Of a stretch of DNA of 64,000 bases, positions 52,467 through 63,777 are shown one piece after another. The notes below the pieces were generated by a model that was not told the origin of the DNA, did not search any database, and saw only the letters and a list, made by a program, of their open reading frames with translations. The DNA is from Deroplatys truncata (taxonomy: Eukaryota > Arthropoda > Insecta > Mantodea > Mantidae). The translations under genes were made by a program, and so were the position numbers. Numbering within the stretch: the first letter of the stretch is position 1; every line of letters begins with the position of its first letter. The DNA lies in contig CM060989.1 of NCBI GenBank assembly GCA_030765065.1, forward strand, positions 34,773,501 to 34,837,500, in the 5' to 3' direction.

Positions 52467-52494
52467 ATGGCTCTAATGATTTTGATTAAAATAG

Positions 52495-52686
52495 TGCGCA
52501 ACAAACACGTAACCGGTGATGAAAAGCTATTACCACTTGCCAGTTCACAGTGCTTTCTGTGACAACAAACCCAGTCACCAGTAATGTGATACTTCACTAC
52601 ATTACATTTTTATTAAAATTACAAGTACAACTAAACTGCACTTTTATTAAAATGTAAAAGCTCTTTTCATAATAGCTTACTGAAGT
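52495..52686. other. Spacer
   Basis: Short unrecognised stretch between two HLE-B copies. Confidence 0.3.
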
Positions 52687-53393
52687 TTTAATTTCTCTCG
52701 CCTAGTAAGTACAGGAAGTACCTATTGCGTTCCAACAAAAACCTTTATACCGATATTTCACCGAAATACATGTTTTGAGAACCCCCATGAATAAAAAAAA
52801 TCATTTTTAGAAAAAGGTCTGTGAGTGTGAACAGCATAACTCTAAAGCGAAAAGGTTGTTGGTATTTAACTTCAATATCTTCCAAAGATACGACACTAAG
52901 ACTTTCAAAAAAATCCCCCACCTCAAAATATCCTTTACAGGAAAGATTTTCGAAATTTTTTATTTTCTAAAAGGTGGCACCACTGATCTTGATTAGAACA
53001 CCCCACATTAAAAATATTTACATGACATATAAAATGTATATCTTGAATTTTCTGGGAATAACATGTGACGTCCGCTTCATTCAGAAGGAATTTTGTATAA
53101 TATCATATAACTGATAAACGTTAAGTATAGACGAAAATGTACTACACAAAAAATGTAGATCTCTTTAAAATACACAATTTATTTCAAATTAGTTTTCTTG
53201 TGGCATAAGCCATTTCTGAGATATCCATTACTAATTGTTCGAATTGTTCATTACTTGGCCATTCTCTTGAAGTCCTGTCAACATTCAGTTGTTTCTCGCG
53301 ATTGCATGGAAACAGTATGGAATTTTAAGGCCACCATATGGCATCCAGTTCTTAAACATTTGATTATCCCTATTCCCTTTGTACAGGATGATT

Positions 53394-54712
53394 TACGAAG
53401 AACTGGCACATTTATTTCTTTAATTGTTTCAAAACGAGTTATGCTAGCGACAACTTATTATACCCGAAATGCAGAGGAACTCTATAGCAAATGTTGAAAA
53501 AGTCCTCCATCCTGCATACGGCACAACTCAACACTCATTCCATGTTACTGGCCACTCGTTGGAGAACTCTGTTGTCAACAGCTTGAATCACCTGTGTAAT
53601 GTTGTGCTTCAGATCGTCCAATGTCTGGGGACGTGTGGCATAAACCCTGTCTTTCAAGTAAACCCATAGTCCGGCGATGTCAAATCCGGAGATCTCGGTG
53701 GCCACAGGTTCTTGGAAATTATCCGGTCGTCAAATAAACTTGCAATTAGTGCCATGGATTCATTTTATGTATGGCATGTAGCGCCATCCTGCTGAAAATA
53801 TCCTTGACTCAGCTCTACATCGTCTAGTTGCTCAGCAAACTCCATGAAAATCCGTCGGTACTCTGCAGTGTTCACATTGTTTTCAAAAACAAAATTGGTC
53901 CCACTATTCTCTGTGCGGATATTGCGCACCAAACTCCGATTTTAAACGGGTACATAGGTGTTTCATGAATAACATTGGATTTTCGCTGGCCCAATAGCGT
54001 AAGTTATTTGAGTTCACATAGCCGAATAAATGGAACCATGCTTCATCTGTGAACCATGTGATAGACAATATGGCAGAACTTTGCACAATGAACGCCTGAA
54101 ACCAACGACAATAATTCAGTCGTCTATCCTTATCTGGTTCCTGTAACTGATGGACGACCGTAATCCTATACGGCTTTAGGCCTGCTCTTTTCAAAGCTCT
54201 CTGACACATTGGGTAGCTGTACCCTGTCTCTGCGACAAACGTCTTAATGATTTTTTGGGGGACTGATCTAGTCGTGCTCTTACGTCAACAACAACCATGG
54301 GAAACCTAGATGAAGAGTTTTACCTTATTCACTCACAGAGATCCAGTTATTTCCAATTCGTTTACCAGTCCCAGTATTGTGTTTCTTTGGAGAGGATTCC
54401 GAACACCAAATTCTCTCTAGTATGTGTTTTGAGTAGCTGTAATTGAATTCATAATCCAGCGTTGCTTTACAAGGAAAAGTTGTTCATTTAATGTGTACTC
54501 AATTTTCACGTTGACTAGAACAAAATCTCAAAAACAGTTGCCGACAATAAAGCTAGCAATTACGAATAAAACATGAACATCTGCGCATCTAGTGACAGGC
54601 AATCGAAACTCCAGAACATTCTGCTTAATTTGGTGCTAAAATTGGGGCATTGAGTGAATTTCGAACAGAATAATTAAAGAAAGAAGTGTGTCAGTTCTTC
54701 ATAAATCACCTG
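53394..54712 (-). mobile_element. mariner-type element Y2, complete with TIRs
   Basis: TA at 53392-53393 and 54713-54714. Ends: CAGGATGATTTACGAAGAAC and complement of CAGGTGATTTATGAAGAACT, like Y1. 1319 bp. It sits in HLE-B. Confidence 0.9.
53470..54503 (-). pseudogene. mariner-type transposase pseudogene Y2
   Basis: Relative of Y1. The start codon is lost: the position of ATG in Y1 (MEYTLNE) reads ATT at 54501-54503. Y2 keeps the stretch deleted in Y1: AILSITWFTDEAWFHLFGYV with the first Asp, and NLRYWASENPMLFMKHLC. YSYPMCQRALKRAGLKPYRI and DKDRRLNYCRWFQAFIVQ lie upstream. QQDGAT.H (about 53790) and WPPR.SDLT.PDF (about 53690) hold the other two Asp in shifted frames. Apart from the start loss and frameshifts the full domain order is present. 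Confidence 0.82.
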
Positions 54713-54866
54713 TATCTACAACGAAATGTGTAATGGCGCTATTTCTGCAAAGGTTTATTTATATTAAAATGTAGGAGATAGAAAAATAAGCTTTAGTATG
54801 AATAGTTTGTATACCCGTTATTAAACGATAGAGGGTGGAGAAAGTTATGTGAATGTATCACATCAG

Positions 54867-55494
54867 ATTTTTCTCTGTATGACCAAAAATTCGGCTCAGT
54901 TTGTAGTGCAGGGTCAGGTCGATCGCACTAGTTACACGTGCCTAGGGTAAAGCCCTGTTTCTATTGCAACAAGTTTAGCTGATGTGGGGATAACAAGGTT
55001 CTAACTGAAATCACACTATCTGTAACACTATTTAAGTTATTTGGACTCCATATTCATAAATTCCCGAACTTAATACAAATTACGTAATAACTGCCCAAGC
55101 TGTGCGCAATATATAAGTAAATGTTAGAGTTATTGGACTTTACAACAGGTTTCTCAGAACAACTGGGCAGTAAGAACCGTTCGTTCGTTCGTCAGGTTGG
55201 CAGGCTGAGGGCAGCCCGAAGAAGTGTTATGTAGTGTACCTATCTTGCTAGGGTTTGACCACTGGTAGGTAGGAAAGGGTTTTGCAGGATGGCGGTTGAG
55301 ACTGAGGTTGTGGGGGGTGATAGGAGGTAGCACTGAGCTCCTCGACGACTGCAAGTCAGGGTGCAGCGGCCCTAGTGCACCGCTGGTGGATGATATTATC
55401 GAAATTGTTTGGGTTAAATTTTGAATTTACCAAGCAACTCATGGTAGGACTATAAGGAGTTCAGCTTTTGCTGCTGGTTGGAGTAACTCCTTTG
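54867..55494. other. No recognisable gene
   Basis: Unrecognised 630 bp. The right part (55190-55400) is GC-richer (GAGGGCAGCCCGAAG, GCAGCGGCCCTAGTGCACCG) and may be the 3' end of the Jockey-like element that follows on the minus strand. Confidence 0.3.
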
Positions 55495-56060
55495 TTACCG
55501 GGGGTGCCCGCAAGCCATGCGGGGATCCCGGTGACGCCTGAAGCGGCGTTCTCTGGGGTTATAGTCCCCTAGAGACCGAACAAGGGCACTCCGATGGAAT
55601 GGCAACTGGTCGTATAGTTTTCTAGCCCGGTGCCTAATTTCATCCTCCAGGTATGGAAGAGACGAGACTTCGTGGAGTAGTCTCACGGGGAAAGCGCGGC
55701 ATACAGAATAGATGGCTCGAAGGCTCCTATTCTGTACCCGCTGCAGTCGGAGCAGATTGGAGTATGCGGCCATGCCCCAGATTTCACAGGCATAGAGCAG
55801 GACGGGGATTATAAGTGTTCTAAAGAGACGCAACTTAAACGGTATCGGCATCACAGATCCCACCATGGGGTACAGGGCGGCCGCAGCCGCAATGCCCCGA
55901 CGCGAGAGATCCGCGATGTGTTCCCGGAAAGTTAGACGTCTGTCTAGCTGAACACCTAAATAGGAGATGGAATTCGTCCACTCTATCCTACGTCGGAGGT
56001 ACGTAGTAAGAACCGCGTCATTCCAGAGCAACGGTGTATCACTGTTCCGCAGCGCACAGC
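55495..56060 (-). pseudogene. Jockey-like LINE reverse transcriptase, C-terminal fragment
   Basis: A clean 178-codon frame from 56031 (with similarity from about 56060): RRRIEWTNSISYLGVQLDRR and LTFREHIADLSRRGIAAAAA, then LFRTLIIPVLLYACEIWGMA, LLRLQRVQNRSLRAIY and VRSLGDYNPRERRFRRHRD. The Y(L/V)G..LD..L.F..H block and the (S/A)C..WG......L...QN..LR..Y block are the typical thumb and post-thumb regions of Jockey-clade polymerases. It is 5' truncated like most LINE copies, lacks the catalytic (F/Y)ADD box, and has no stop inside, so it is a young fragment. Confidence 0.78.
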
Positions 56061-57399
56061 GAGCAAATGATGGAGGTTATGTCAACGTTTTGTTGTAAAA
56101 AGAGGTTACTGATAAGCAGCAGGCGTATTGTTATTGTTAGTTACTACTGTTATCATTTAAACACTTAGGATCATGCAAAATATTTTAGCATAAAACTACT
56201 TACTTGGTCTATTAATCGGACCATTCCCTCAAGCCCTGAGTGCAGTGCGTTCTTTTCTCGTAATGTAGATGATCGTCTTAGACAGAGTGGTGTAGCCAGC
56301 AAAATATTAACGGGGGCTTTTGTATAGGGATTCATTTTTTGAATAATTTGTTTAAATTAAAATTATAAATATAAATTAATCCTGAGTTGAAATATTTAAA
56401 TAAATGGATTTTATATTCACGGATTAAGGTACAGAAATTGGAATTAAAATTAGGATAGGATGTTTTGCGTATTCCAAGCGGCAAATGCGTTGTGATATGA
56501 GAATTAATGACCTTTGTGAAGTATTTTGTATTACAACTGCAGGCCATTTAATTCACTACAAAATAGGGTTTCTGTTATGTTCTAAACTGGGAGATATTGC
56601 ACTGATTTGGAAACCACTCAAATTTAGCACCGGAACGAAAACATGTCCCCGACATCTTAACATGGTTGTACCCACTCCATCAAGTAGGTACAGTTTCTGT
56701 TGCTGTATGTCGCCGTTGGTGATATTGTCCAAGACATGCTGCGTAAATATAGCGCTACTAGCGATACGATTAGGAAGTATCTCGTTCCCGTCAACCTAGA
56801 AATCTGTTATTATTTAACGAAGATATTTTTGCTGTTAATTGTTACATTATTTTAGCAATAGGGACGGGCTCCAATCCCCAGAACTCCTCCCGAACTACGC
56901 CTCTGCTTAGACACCCCAGTGAATTCTGAGGTTAAAGTCACAATTCACCCATGGAAGAGATGGGATACTTCTTTCAAAATTTATTTGACACATTTAGAAC
57001 AATAATTGTTTTCTCTCCACTGTTTAAAGTTTTTTTTTATGTTCTGCAGCTGCATAAAACGCGCCCTGCTCGTTGTTGCACCTTTAACACTCACAAGCAA
57101 CGGACTGATTTGAATATAACGTTGGCCATACGGCAGCAAAACAGACGGCTTGTGCAAGGAATTTGCTAGTAATCGTAATTCTTTTTCTGTTAATGTCATT
57201 TTTCTACAATTCTCAATTCGTATTCTTTAGTAGTGTGTTAATATTGTGCTAATATTTCAACAGTATTGCCTATCTACATATGCACGCAAACTATTACTAC
57301 ACGTGCAATCGACAAGAGCCCTGCATCTTAGGATTATTGTGGTTCACTTCAATCTAAGGATAAAACACGTAGAGGCTGTTTCAACCAGTAGTTCCTAAG
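56061..57399. other. No recognisable gene
   Basis: About 1.3 kb. Frames of up to 104 codons (56485-56799, plus) show no signature. No SINE or HLE match seen. Confidence 0.35.
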
Positions 57400-58735
57400 G
57401 TACGGTAAAGACAGAAATCCCTGCAGAACGTTCAACCCAATACAGCGGCACCTCTGCCTTATCCAAAACTGATGCAGGCCTTAGCCACTGTTCATCTACC
57501 CGGAGAAAAAACCACGCCATTCTTCTGATGAAGCGTTGCTTGCCCGCAAACTTCCCTAATTTCACATATTTCAGACGCAGGGTGGAGTGCACAAATACAA
57601 TTTTCTGGTTAGAGAAGAACCTAACTTCTGGGGAGCGCATCAGGAACCTTTCGCATAAGCCACTGGGGCTACGTCCTCTTTGTTCCCCGTGCTGAAGTGC
57701 GGGATGTCTGTACCTTTAAAACTACAACTTCCTTCTTCACGCCTGCAAGATCTGGGGCATGACCGCAAACTCCAGTCTGCTACGACTGCAGCTGGTACAG
57801 AATAAGGGCCTCCGGGCCCGTTTGGGAAACCTGGAGGAAACCCTAACGCACATTTTCAACTCCATCTAAACCGACCCCGCTCAACGACTCATCAGCATTA
57901 AGCCCGGCCTCCAGGGCCTCCACGCCATATCCGCAGCCACCTCTTCTGCACAACAGAACCTCAATCATCAACTCGACGCCGCCATCTCCACTCTTTGGTC
58001 TTAGAGGAAGGCTTCTATCACCTCAAAACGCGCCTACACGAACACCTGACGACACCTCACAACACTACCACGTCTACTGCGCTCCAGATACCCGTTCACG
58101 CGCCTCTACCAGAGATATGACACCAATCACATAGAGTGGCCGATCCACTCTCTTGGATGCGTTTTCCCCTTTGAGGGGTGCGCAAATGCAGCAAAACCTA
58201 TAACTGGCCGCAGATTTCATGGCATCCCAGCAACGGTGATGATTCCCTATCATCTGTCTCCTCTAGGTAGCAACTTAAGCATATTTGTGCACAAAGATTC
58301 TAATAAAGATTACGCTTAACCCCCAGGACACTAGTCAGGGCTTCGGTCTTGGCTGTGTCCTGGTAACGTACTCTTATCCGCTCCTGCTCTTCCGTAACAG
58401 TACGATTCACAACCGAAAATATCGGGGTTGCTCATGCGGTACCCTGCCCATTTCCGCTGCATTCCATTCATTCATACTTTTCCAATATACTCCTCTCCCA
58501 AAATCTGTATGCGTTCCTTCCCCGTGAGACTACTTCAAGAAGCCTCATCTCCTCCATGCGTGGAGGATGAAATTAAGCGCCGGGTCGCAACATTTTACGG
58601 CTCATTGCCACATCATCCGAGCACCTTCGTTCGGTCTCTTGGGAATTATAACGCCAGACAACGCTGCTTGAGGCGTCACCGGGTTACCCGCGGGCACACC
58701 TGGTAACACAGGAGCATCCAACACCAGCTAAATCT
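57400..58735 (+). pseudogene. Decayed Jockey-like LINE fragments
   Basis: Plus-strand pieces parallel the fragment at 55.5-56.1 kb: TYFRRRVECTN near 57560, LHACKIWGMTANSSLLRLQL and VQNKGLRA near 57740-57820, then after a long diverged part VRLLQEASSPPCVEDEIKRR and FVRSLGNYNARQRCLRRHR near 58520-58680. The order is that of one RT C-terminus, or of two overlapping fragments, with many stops. It is much older than the 55.5-kb fragment. Confidence 0.6.
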
Positions 58736-58962
58736 GAGCTCCTCTACAATCCTGAAAGAGATTCTTGGATAAAGATGCTTGGACATGTATGTTCAATAGT
58801 AACCTCTGGAAACAACACTTTGGGGAAAATACCATATACCAGCGATGCACAAGGGCCGTTGCACCTTGACCTGCAGCCGCCGAGGAGCAAATCTTGTCAC
58901 TTCTCTTCACTCCAAGAAGCTTAATTTCACCCGTCATGTGCTATACCTCATCCTGTCTAGTT

Positions 58963-59869
58963 AAGCCCTATAGGGGACGCAGCCTAACACAGGTTACTAA
59001 AAAACAAATATGGCTGATGGCGCATGTCAGGGCGGTTAACGTTGTAGCTTGAGTCACTATATAATATATAACAAGAGAAATCACCAGGCAGCTTATTTAC
59101 AAATGACACAATATTTCGGTCTTGTGTTAGTATTATGAGTCATTGTCATATCATATATACTGCCCTGTAATATCCCTTTCTTCGGGGCAAAGCTTTGGAT
59201 AACATCTTCCTTCTCCGCCACTTAAGGTGATATAACTTAGATGCACTGTAAGTGTTAAATTAAGCACTGAACCGTTTTAGGGACTTGATGTATATAACAT
59301 GCGTATGTTGTTATTAAACATTTCAAATTACTGTACTGTAATAGTAAGAAGAACATTTATAGTTATCTTTTAGTATGATATTTGTGTACTCACCTAAAAC
59401 AAACAACTACATTTCTTGCTTTTCTTCTACGTAGATCATCTTCTTCTAAAAATAAAACCCCACACAAACAGACAACGCTTTTACCAAAAATTGCAAAAAC
59501 AATTCAAACTTTTAGTTAACTGCAAATGTAAGACCCAATAATTAACAATAACATAGCCTAATAACCTAACCTAATAATAATGACATGTTCGTATAATTAC
59601 CCTAATTAATGTAACTATAGCTAGTCTAATATGAGTAGTAATATAATTAATATTATAATCAGTGCGTCAGTTGGTGACTAAAGATCGGCTGCAAAGTTTG
59701 AACACCTGCGAATATAAAAACAGGGCGTCGACGTAACAGATACAATATAACTAACCTTCCCAATACAAGTAACAGCTGCGTATTTGCGGAGGAGTTGCCG
59801 GTTATAAATAGAACCTAACAACCCAAATATCACTAGATTCTAGTGACTTATCCCATAATGCTGGAAAAA
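58963..59869 (+). repeat. Unknown dispersed repeat R2, copy 2
   Basis: Same order as 30149-31068: GCAGCCTAACACAGGTTACT start, ATATTTCGGTCTTG, AT-rich CTAATAA tract, GAATATAAAAACAGGGCG, end CTTATCCCATAATGCTGGAA. About 80-85% identical by eye. It follows Jockey-like fragments on the same strand. Confidence 0.6.
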
Positions 59870-60404
59870 ATGTCAATGTTGCACTTCAGGAACCGCTGGT
59901 ATATTTTAATTTCTGTAATAATTGTAGCTACACTTTATACACTCCATCGGGCTGTCCTCAGCCTGCCAACACTCGATTGGAATGGATATAATGTGTTGAA
60001 TTCATTAAATACGTGCTTCCTTCAGCAACACTTGTTTGCCTTGTGGAGATGCGGTAATAAACCATTTAAAGTAACAGTTCTGTTATGCTGGTAGTGCTTA
60101 TTTCTTCCTCAACTAGTGTAGTTCTCGCCAGTCACCGAATTTGCTAAAACTTATATCGGTTCAATAAATTTAAACTTCTTGTTATGTGCTTAAAAATGTA
60201 TCAAATTATCATTGTATTTAATAAATTACCAAACATGCTCCTTACTTGTGCAAATTGTGTGGCCCTCTGGCTCAGCATCTCATGGCCAATGTACAGATTT
60301 CTAAAAGAGGTTTATCACCGTAAATTAGTAACTGTTTTAATATAAGTACCTACTATTATGATAAACCTTCAAGGAACCGATTCATGTGCTTACGCACATA
60401 CTCC
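59870..60404. other. No recognisable feature
   Basis: Unrecognised sequence with an 83-codon frame at 59843-60094 that starts inside R2 and shows no family signature. Confidence 0.35.
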
Positions 60405-60749
60405 GTTTTTTACTTCCTCTTCTACTTATCTATAGTAAGAAGAAGTAATGAATTCCACACAAAGTTTGATACCGAGATTTCGCCGGAAATACTCTTTTTG
60501 GGGCTCCCTGAATCCAAAATTAGCATCTTTAGGGAAAAAAAGGACCCCGTGTATATGCGATTGTGAACAGCATAGATCAAAAACGAAAAGTCGGATAAAT
60601 GCTAAAGACACGGCACGAAGATTTTAAGAAAATTCCCCCATCCCAAACTAGCCTTTACATGGAAAATTTGTCGAAATTGTTTATTTCCTCTAAATGTCTG
60701 AAGATTTTGATTAAAATACCATATATTTAATAAATTTACATGACAAATA

Positions 60750-61968
60750 CGAGGACGGATTGATAAGTTAGTGACTTTTTAAAGAAAATAACAGTTTTTC
60801 CAAAAAATCAATTTTATCTCTCAACATAGTCTCCTTTAAATTCAATACACCTTGTCCAACGTTTCTCAATTTTTTTTAAAATATGATTTTTCGAAGTCTG
60901 CAAAATATGAGGTTTTTTCTGCCATGATGTGCTCATTGGACGTGAATTTCTTCCCAGCGAGCCAATTTTTCAGGTTTGCGAAGAGGAAGAAGTCGCTCGC
61001 AGCCAAATCTGGAGAATATGGTGGGTGAGGTAGCAGTTCGTAGCCCAATTCCAAAAATGCTTGTGTGCGGGTGCATTATCCAGGTGAAAGAGAACCTTTT
61101 TCTTCACCAAATGGGGTCGTTTCTTTAACAAGTTCTTATGAAACTGGTCTAGCATTGCTGCATAATATGAACCTGTGATCGTTTTACCTTTTTCCAGCAG
61201 TAGATGTCTATCACCCCTTGTGAATCCCAAAAGACAGCCGCCGTGATTTTCCCTGACGACGGAATGGTTTTCGCTTCCTTTGGAGCAGGTTCGCCGAAGG
61301 AACTCCACTGCTTTGATTGTTGTTTGGTTTCAGGTTGATAGTAATGAATCCAAGTTTCATCAACCGTGATATAACGCCGCAAAAAGTCATTTGGGTTGCG
61401 CTGGAACATGTCCAAACATCCCTGTGAAGTGGTCACACGATTCCGCTTATTCTCAACTGTAGCAGTCGCGGCACCCATCTTGCTGATGGCTTTCTCATAC
61501 CAAAAACCTTTTGCAGAACGTTATACACCCGTTCACTCGAGATGTTTACGGTCTTGGTTATCTCACGGATTTTCACTCGGCGGTCTTCCAACACAATATC
61601 GTGAACTTTGTTCACCATTTCTTCTGTTGTGACCTCAACATGCCGTCCTGTGCGCACGTATCTCTTGTGCTCGAACGGCCACATCGAAATTATATGAACC
61701 ATGCCATGTGATGGAGCAGAGTCCCCATAATACTTGTTCAGCTTTTCTTCCGTTTCTTTCACCGTCTTTGCTTTGTCGGATTACGAAATTCACTTTTTTC
61801 CATTTTCTACATAGCAACATGCATCTGCTTATTTTAGACGCTCTCAACAATGTTCTAAGAAACAAATGACGACGAATTTCTGCGATTATACCCAGAATAG
61901 ATGTAAGACTTGGGTGCAAATAAGAAACCTGTGATTAGAACGCTATCTCTCGTCAAAGTCATACCTCG
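60750..61968 (-). mobile_element. mariner W1
   Basis: TA at 60748-60749 and 61969-61970. Ends CGAGGACGGATTGATAAGTT and the complement of CGAGGTATGACTTTGACGAG. They agree only in the outermost bases, so the TIRs are eroded. 1219 bp. Confidence 0.78.
60863..61803 (-). pseudogene. mariner DD34D transposase pseudogene W1
   Basis: ATG at 61803 opens MEKSEFRNPTKQRR before a stop. TEEKLNKYYGDSAPSHGMVH and VTTEEMVNKVHDIVLEDRRV form the N-terminal helix-turn-helix part. VNISSERVYNVLQKVFGMRK is the second one, and SARWVPRLL follows. ITVDETWIHYYQPETKQQSK holds the first Asp. VLFHLDNAPAHKHF holds the second, and YELLPHPPYSPDLAASDFFL the third (in another frame). Frameshifts near 61440, 61200 and 61060. 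Family length is kept. Confidence 0.82.
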
Positions 61969-62421
61969 TAAAATGCATATGAATTTTCTGGGAGTAGCCT
62001 GTGTCATACTCTTCTTTCGGAAGGAGGTTTGTATAATATTGCATAACTGGTGAACGTTAAGAATAGACAAAAACGTACTACACAAAAAATGTAGGTCTCT
62101 AAAATACAATTTATTTCAGATATTCAGCCATTTCCGAGACATCAGTTATTATATGTTTTAAATTTTCAGTACTTTGTCATTTTTGAAGTGCTGTCGGTAT
62201 TTAGTTGTATCTCGCACTGTCATGTAAAAAGTATGGAATTTTAAGGTCAGCCTATGGCGACGCGCTATATACAATAGCTTATCGATTCGGTTTCCCCTAT
62301 CCCCTTTGTTACCTACAACGAAATGTGTAATGAAATTATTTCTGGACTGTTTGTTTCGATTAACATGTATATAGAAAGGTAAGCTTTGGTAAGAGCAGTT
62401 TGCAGAAGCTATATAAAAAAA

Positions 62422-62781
62422 CCTGATGTGTTACACTCACATGACTTTCTCTACTCTTGTACAAACTAGTTTTACAAACGCTTATTCTCCATATGCTTCA
62501 TGTTAATCGAGATATCGAGATGTTAATCTTACTGCTAATTTCCTTGTAGATGCAAGGGGAATATGGTAGGTTTTAAGCGATAGTCAAATATTTTAAGAGC
62601 TGGCTGCTATGTGGAGCATTCCATTTTCTTTGCATTACCAGGACAAAAAAAAAATGAATAACGAGTTTGAGAAAAAGTATAAGTATTGGAAAATTTAAGG
62701 GAATAACAAGCAATATCTTGAAAATGTTTCACTCAACAAAAAAAATGTATATGACATAAATTGTGTATTTAAACGCGATCC
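62422..62781 (-). mobile_element. HLE-A copy, cut by a SINE
   Basis: Plus strand CCTGATGTGTTACACTCACA at 62422 through TTTAAACGCGATCCA. The 5' half of the element is missing; a tRNA-SINE head begins right at the break. Confidence 0.72.
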
Positions 62782-62784
62782 ACC

Positions 62785-62905
62785 TTGCTCGATCACTATG
62801 CTTTGAAGTAACCCACGGTAAGCAGCCGGTCCGACAGGAACCGAACCCGGTTCCTCCCGAATGCGAACCTCACACTTTACCGCGAAGCCATCTTGTCCTG
62901 TATGC
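62785..62905 (-). repeat. tRNA-like SINE head
   Basis: The minus strand contains AAGATGGCTTCGCGGTAAAG and a B-box-like GGTTCGGTTCC. Similar to the head at 2876, where AAGATGGCTCCCCGGTAACG is on the plus strand, so the two are the same SINE family. Confidence 0.6.
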
Positions 62906-63013
62906 AGTAAAGCGCTTTTATTGCCGGTAATTTTTGTTTGTATATTTGTTTTAGTTAAAAATGTATTATCTATTACATTCACATGTTTTTAACTACCCGC
63001 TATCATTTATTTG

Positions 63014-63777
63014 TTTATTCCTCCACTACGTAGAGTAAGTAGTGGAAATATTGTACCTATAACCCCAAAAATTCGATGTCGAGATTTCACTGGAAATATA
63101 TGTCCCCTGAACCCATGTCCCTGTGTGTATCTGTGAACAACATAACTCAAAAACGAAAAGTCGGATAAATACCAAACTTTAGTTCAGTGTCTTCCAAAGC
63201 TGCGACACGAAGGTTTTCAAGAAAATCCCCCCCCCCCAATTCCAACTAGCCTTTACATGGAGAATTTTTCTAAATGTTTTGTTTCCTAAAACATGGTTGT
63301 AACAACTTGGTTTAAATATAATATTTTAAACATATTTATTGACAAATAATATGCATATCTTGAATTTTCTGGAATAGTTTGTGAAGTCCACTTCATTGGG
63401 AAGGAATTTTGTATAATCTTGTATAACTGGTAAACGTTAAGCGATAGACGAAAACGTACTACACAAAAAAAAAAGTAGATCTCTTTAAAACAGACAATTT
63501 ATTTCAAATAACTTTTTTGTAACAAAGCTATTTCTGGAATATCCATTATAAATGCTTCGGATTGTTCATTTCTTTGTTATTGTTTTAAATTCCTGTCGAT
63601 TTTCAGTTGTATGGAATTTTAAGGTCAGCATATTGCGTCCAGTTCTTAAACATTTGACTATCGCTGTTCCCTTTGTATCTAAAATTAGGCGAAAGAAGAA
63701 ACTTTCGTAAGAACATTTTGTATACCTACTAATAAACGACAGAGGGTAGAGAAAGTCATGTGAATGTAACGCACCAG
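63014..63777 (+). mobile_element. HLE-B copy, full length
   Basis: Starts near CCTCCACTACGTAGAGTAAG and ends GGTAGAGAAAGTCATGTGAA then GTAACGCACCAGA. The (GT)n place holds only GTGTGTATCTGTGAAC. Total length about 764 bp. Confidence 0.72.

Larger units (their letters stand above)
50003..52494 (+). mobile_element. HLE-B copy with a mariner and an HLE-A inside
   Basis: 5' end TTTTTAATTTCTCTGCTATT at 50003-50096. After the mariner the copy resumes at 51358 with CATGTTTTGGGG and runs to 51593. After the HLE-A it resumes at 52467 with ATGGCTCTAATGATTTTGAT and is lost after 52494. The order of parts shows two separate later insertions. Confidence 0.72.
52687..54866 (+). mobile_element. HLE-B copy hosting mariner Y2
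   Basis: 5' part 52687-53393 starts TTTTAATTTCTCTCGCCTAG. The 3' part from 54713 begins TATCTACAACGAAATGTGTA and ends GGAGAAAGTTATGTGAATGT then ATCACATCAGA. Removing the mariner restores CTTTGTATCTACAACGAAAT, the HLE-B consensus at this point. Confidence 0.8.
60405..62412 (+). mobile_element. HLE-B copy hosting a mariner
   Basis: 5' part 60405-60749 (TTTTTTACTTCCTCTTCTAC, AAAGTTTGATACCGAGATTT), then from 61969 AAAATGCATATGAATTTTCT onwards to about 62412, where an HLE-A sits. The reading GACAAATAAAATG is restored when the mariner is removed. Confidence 0.72.
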
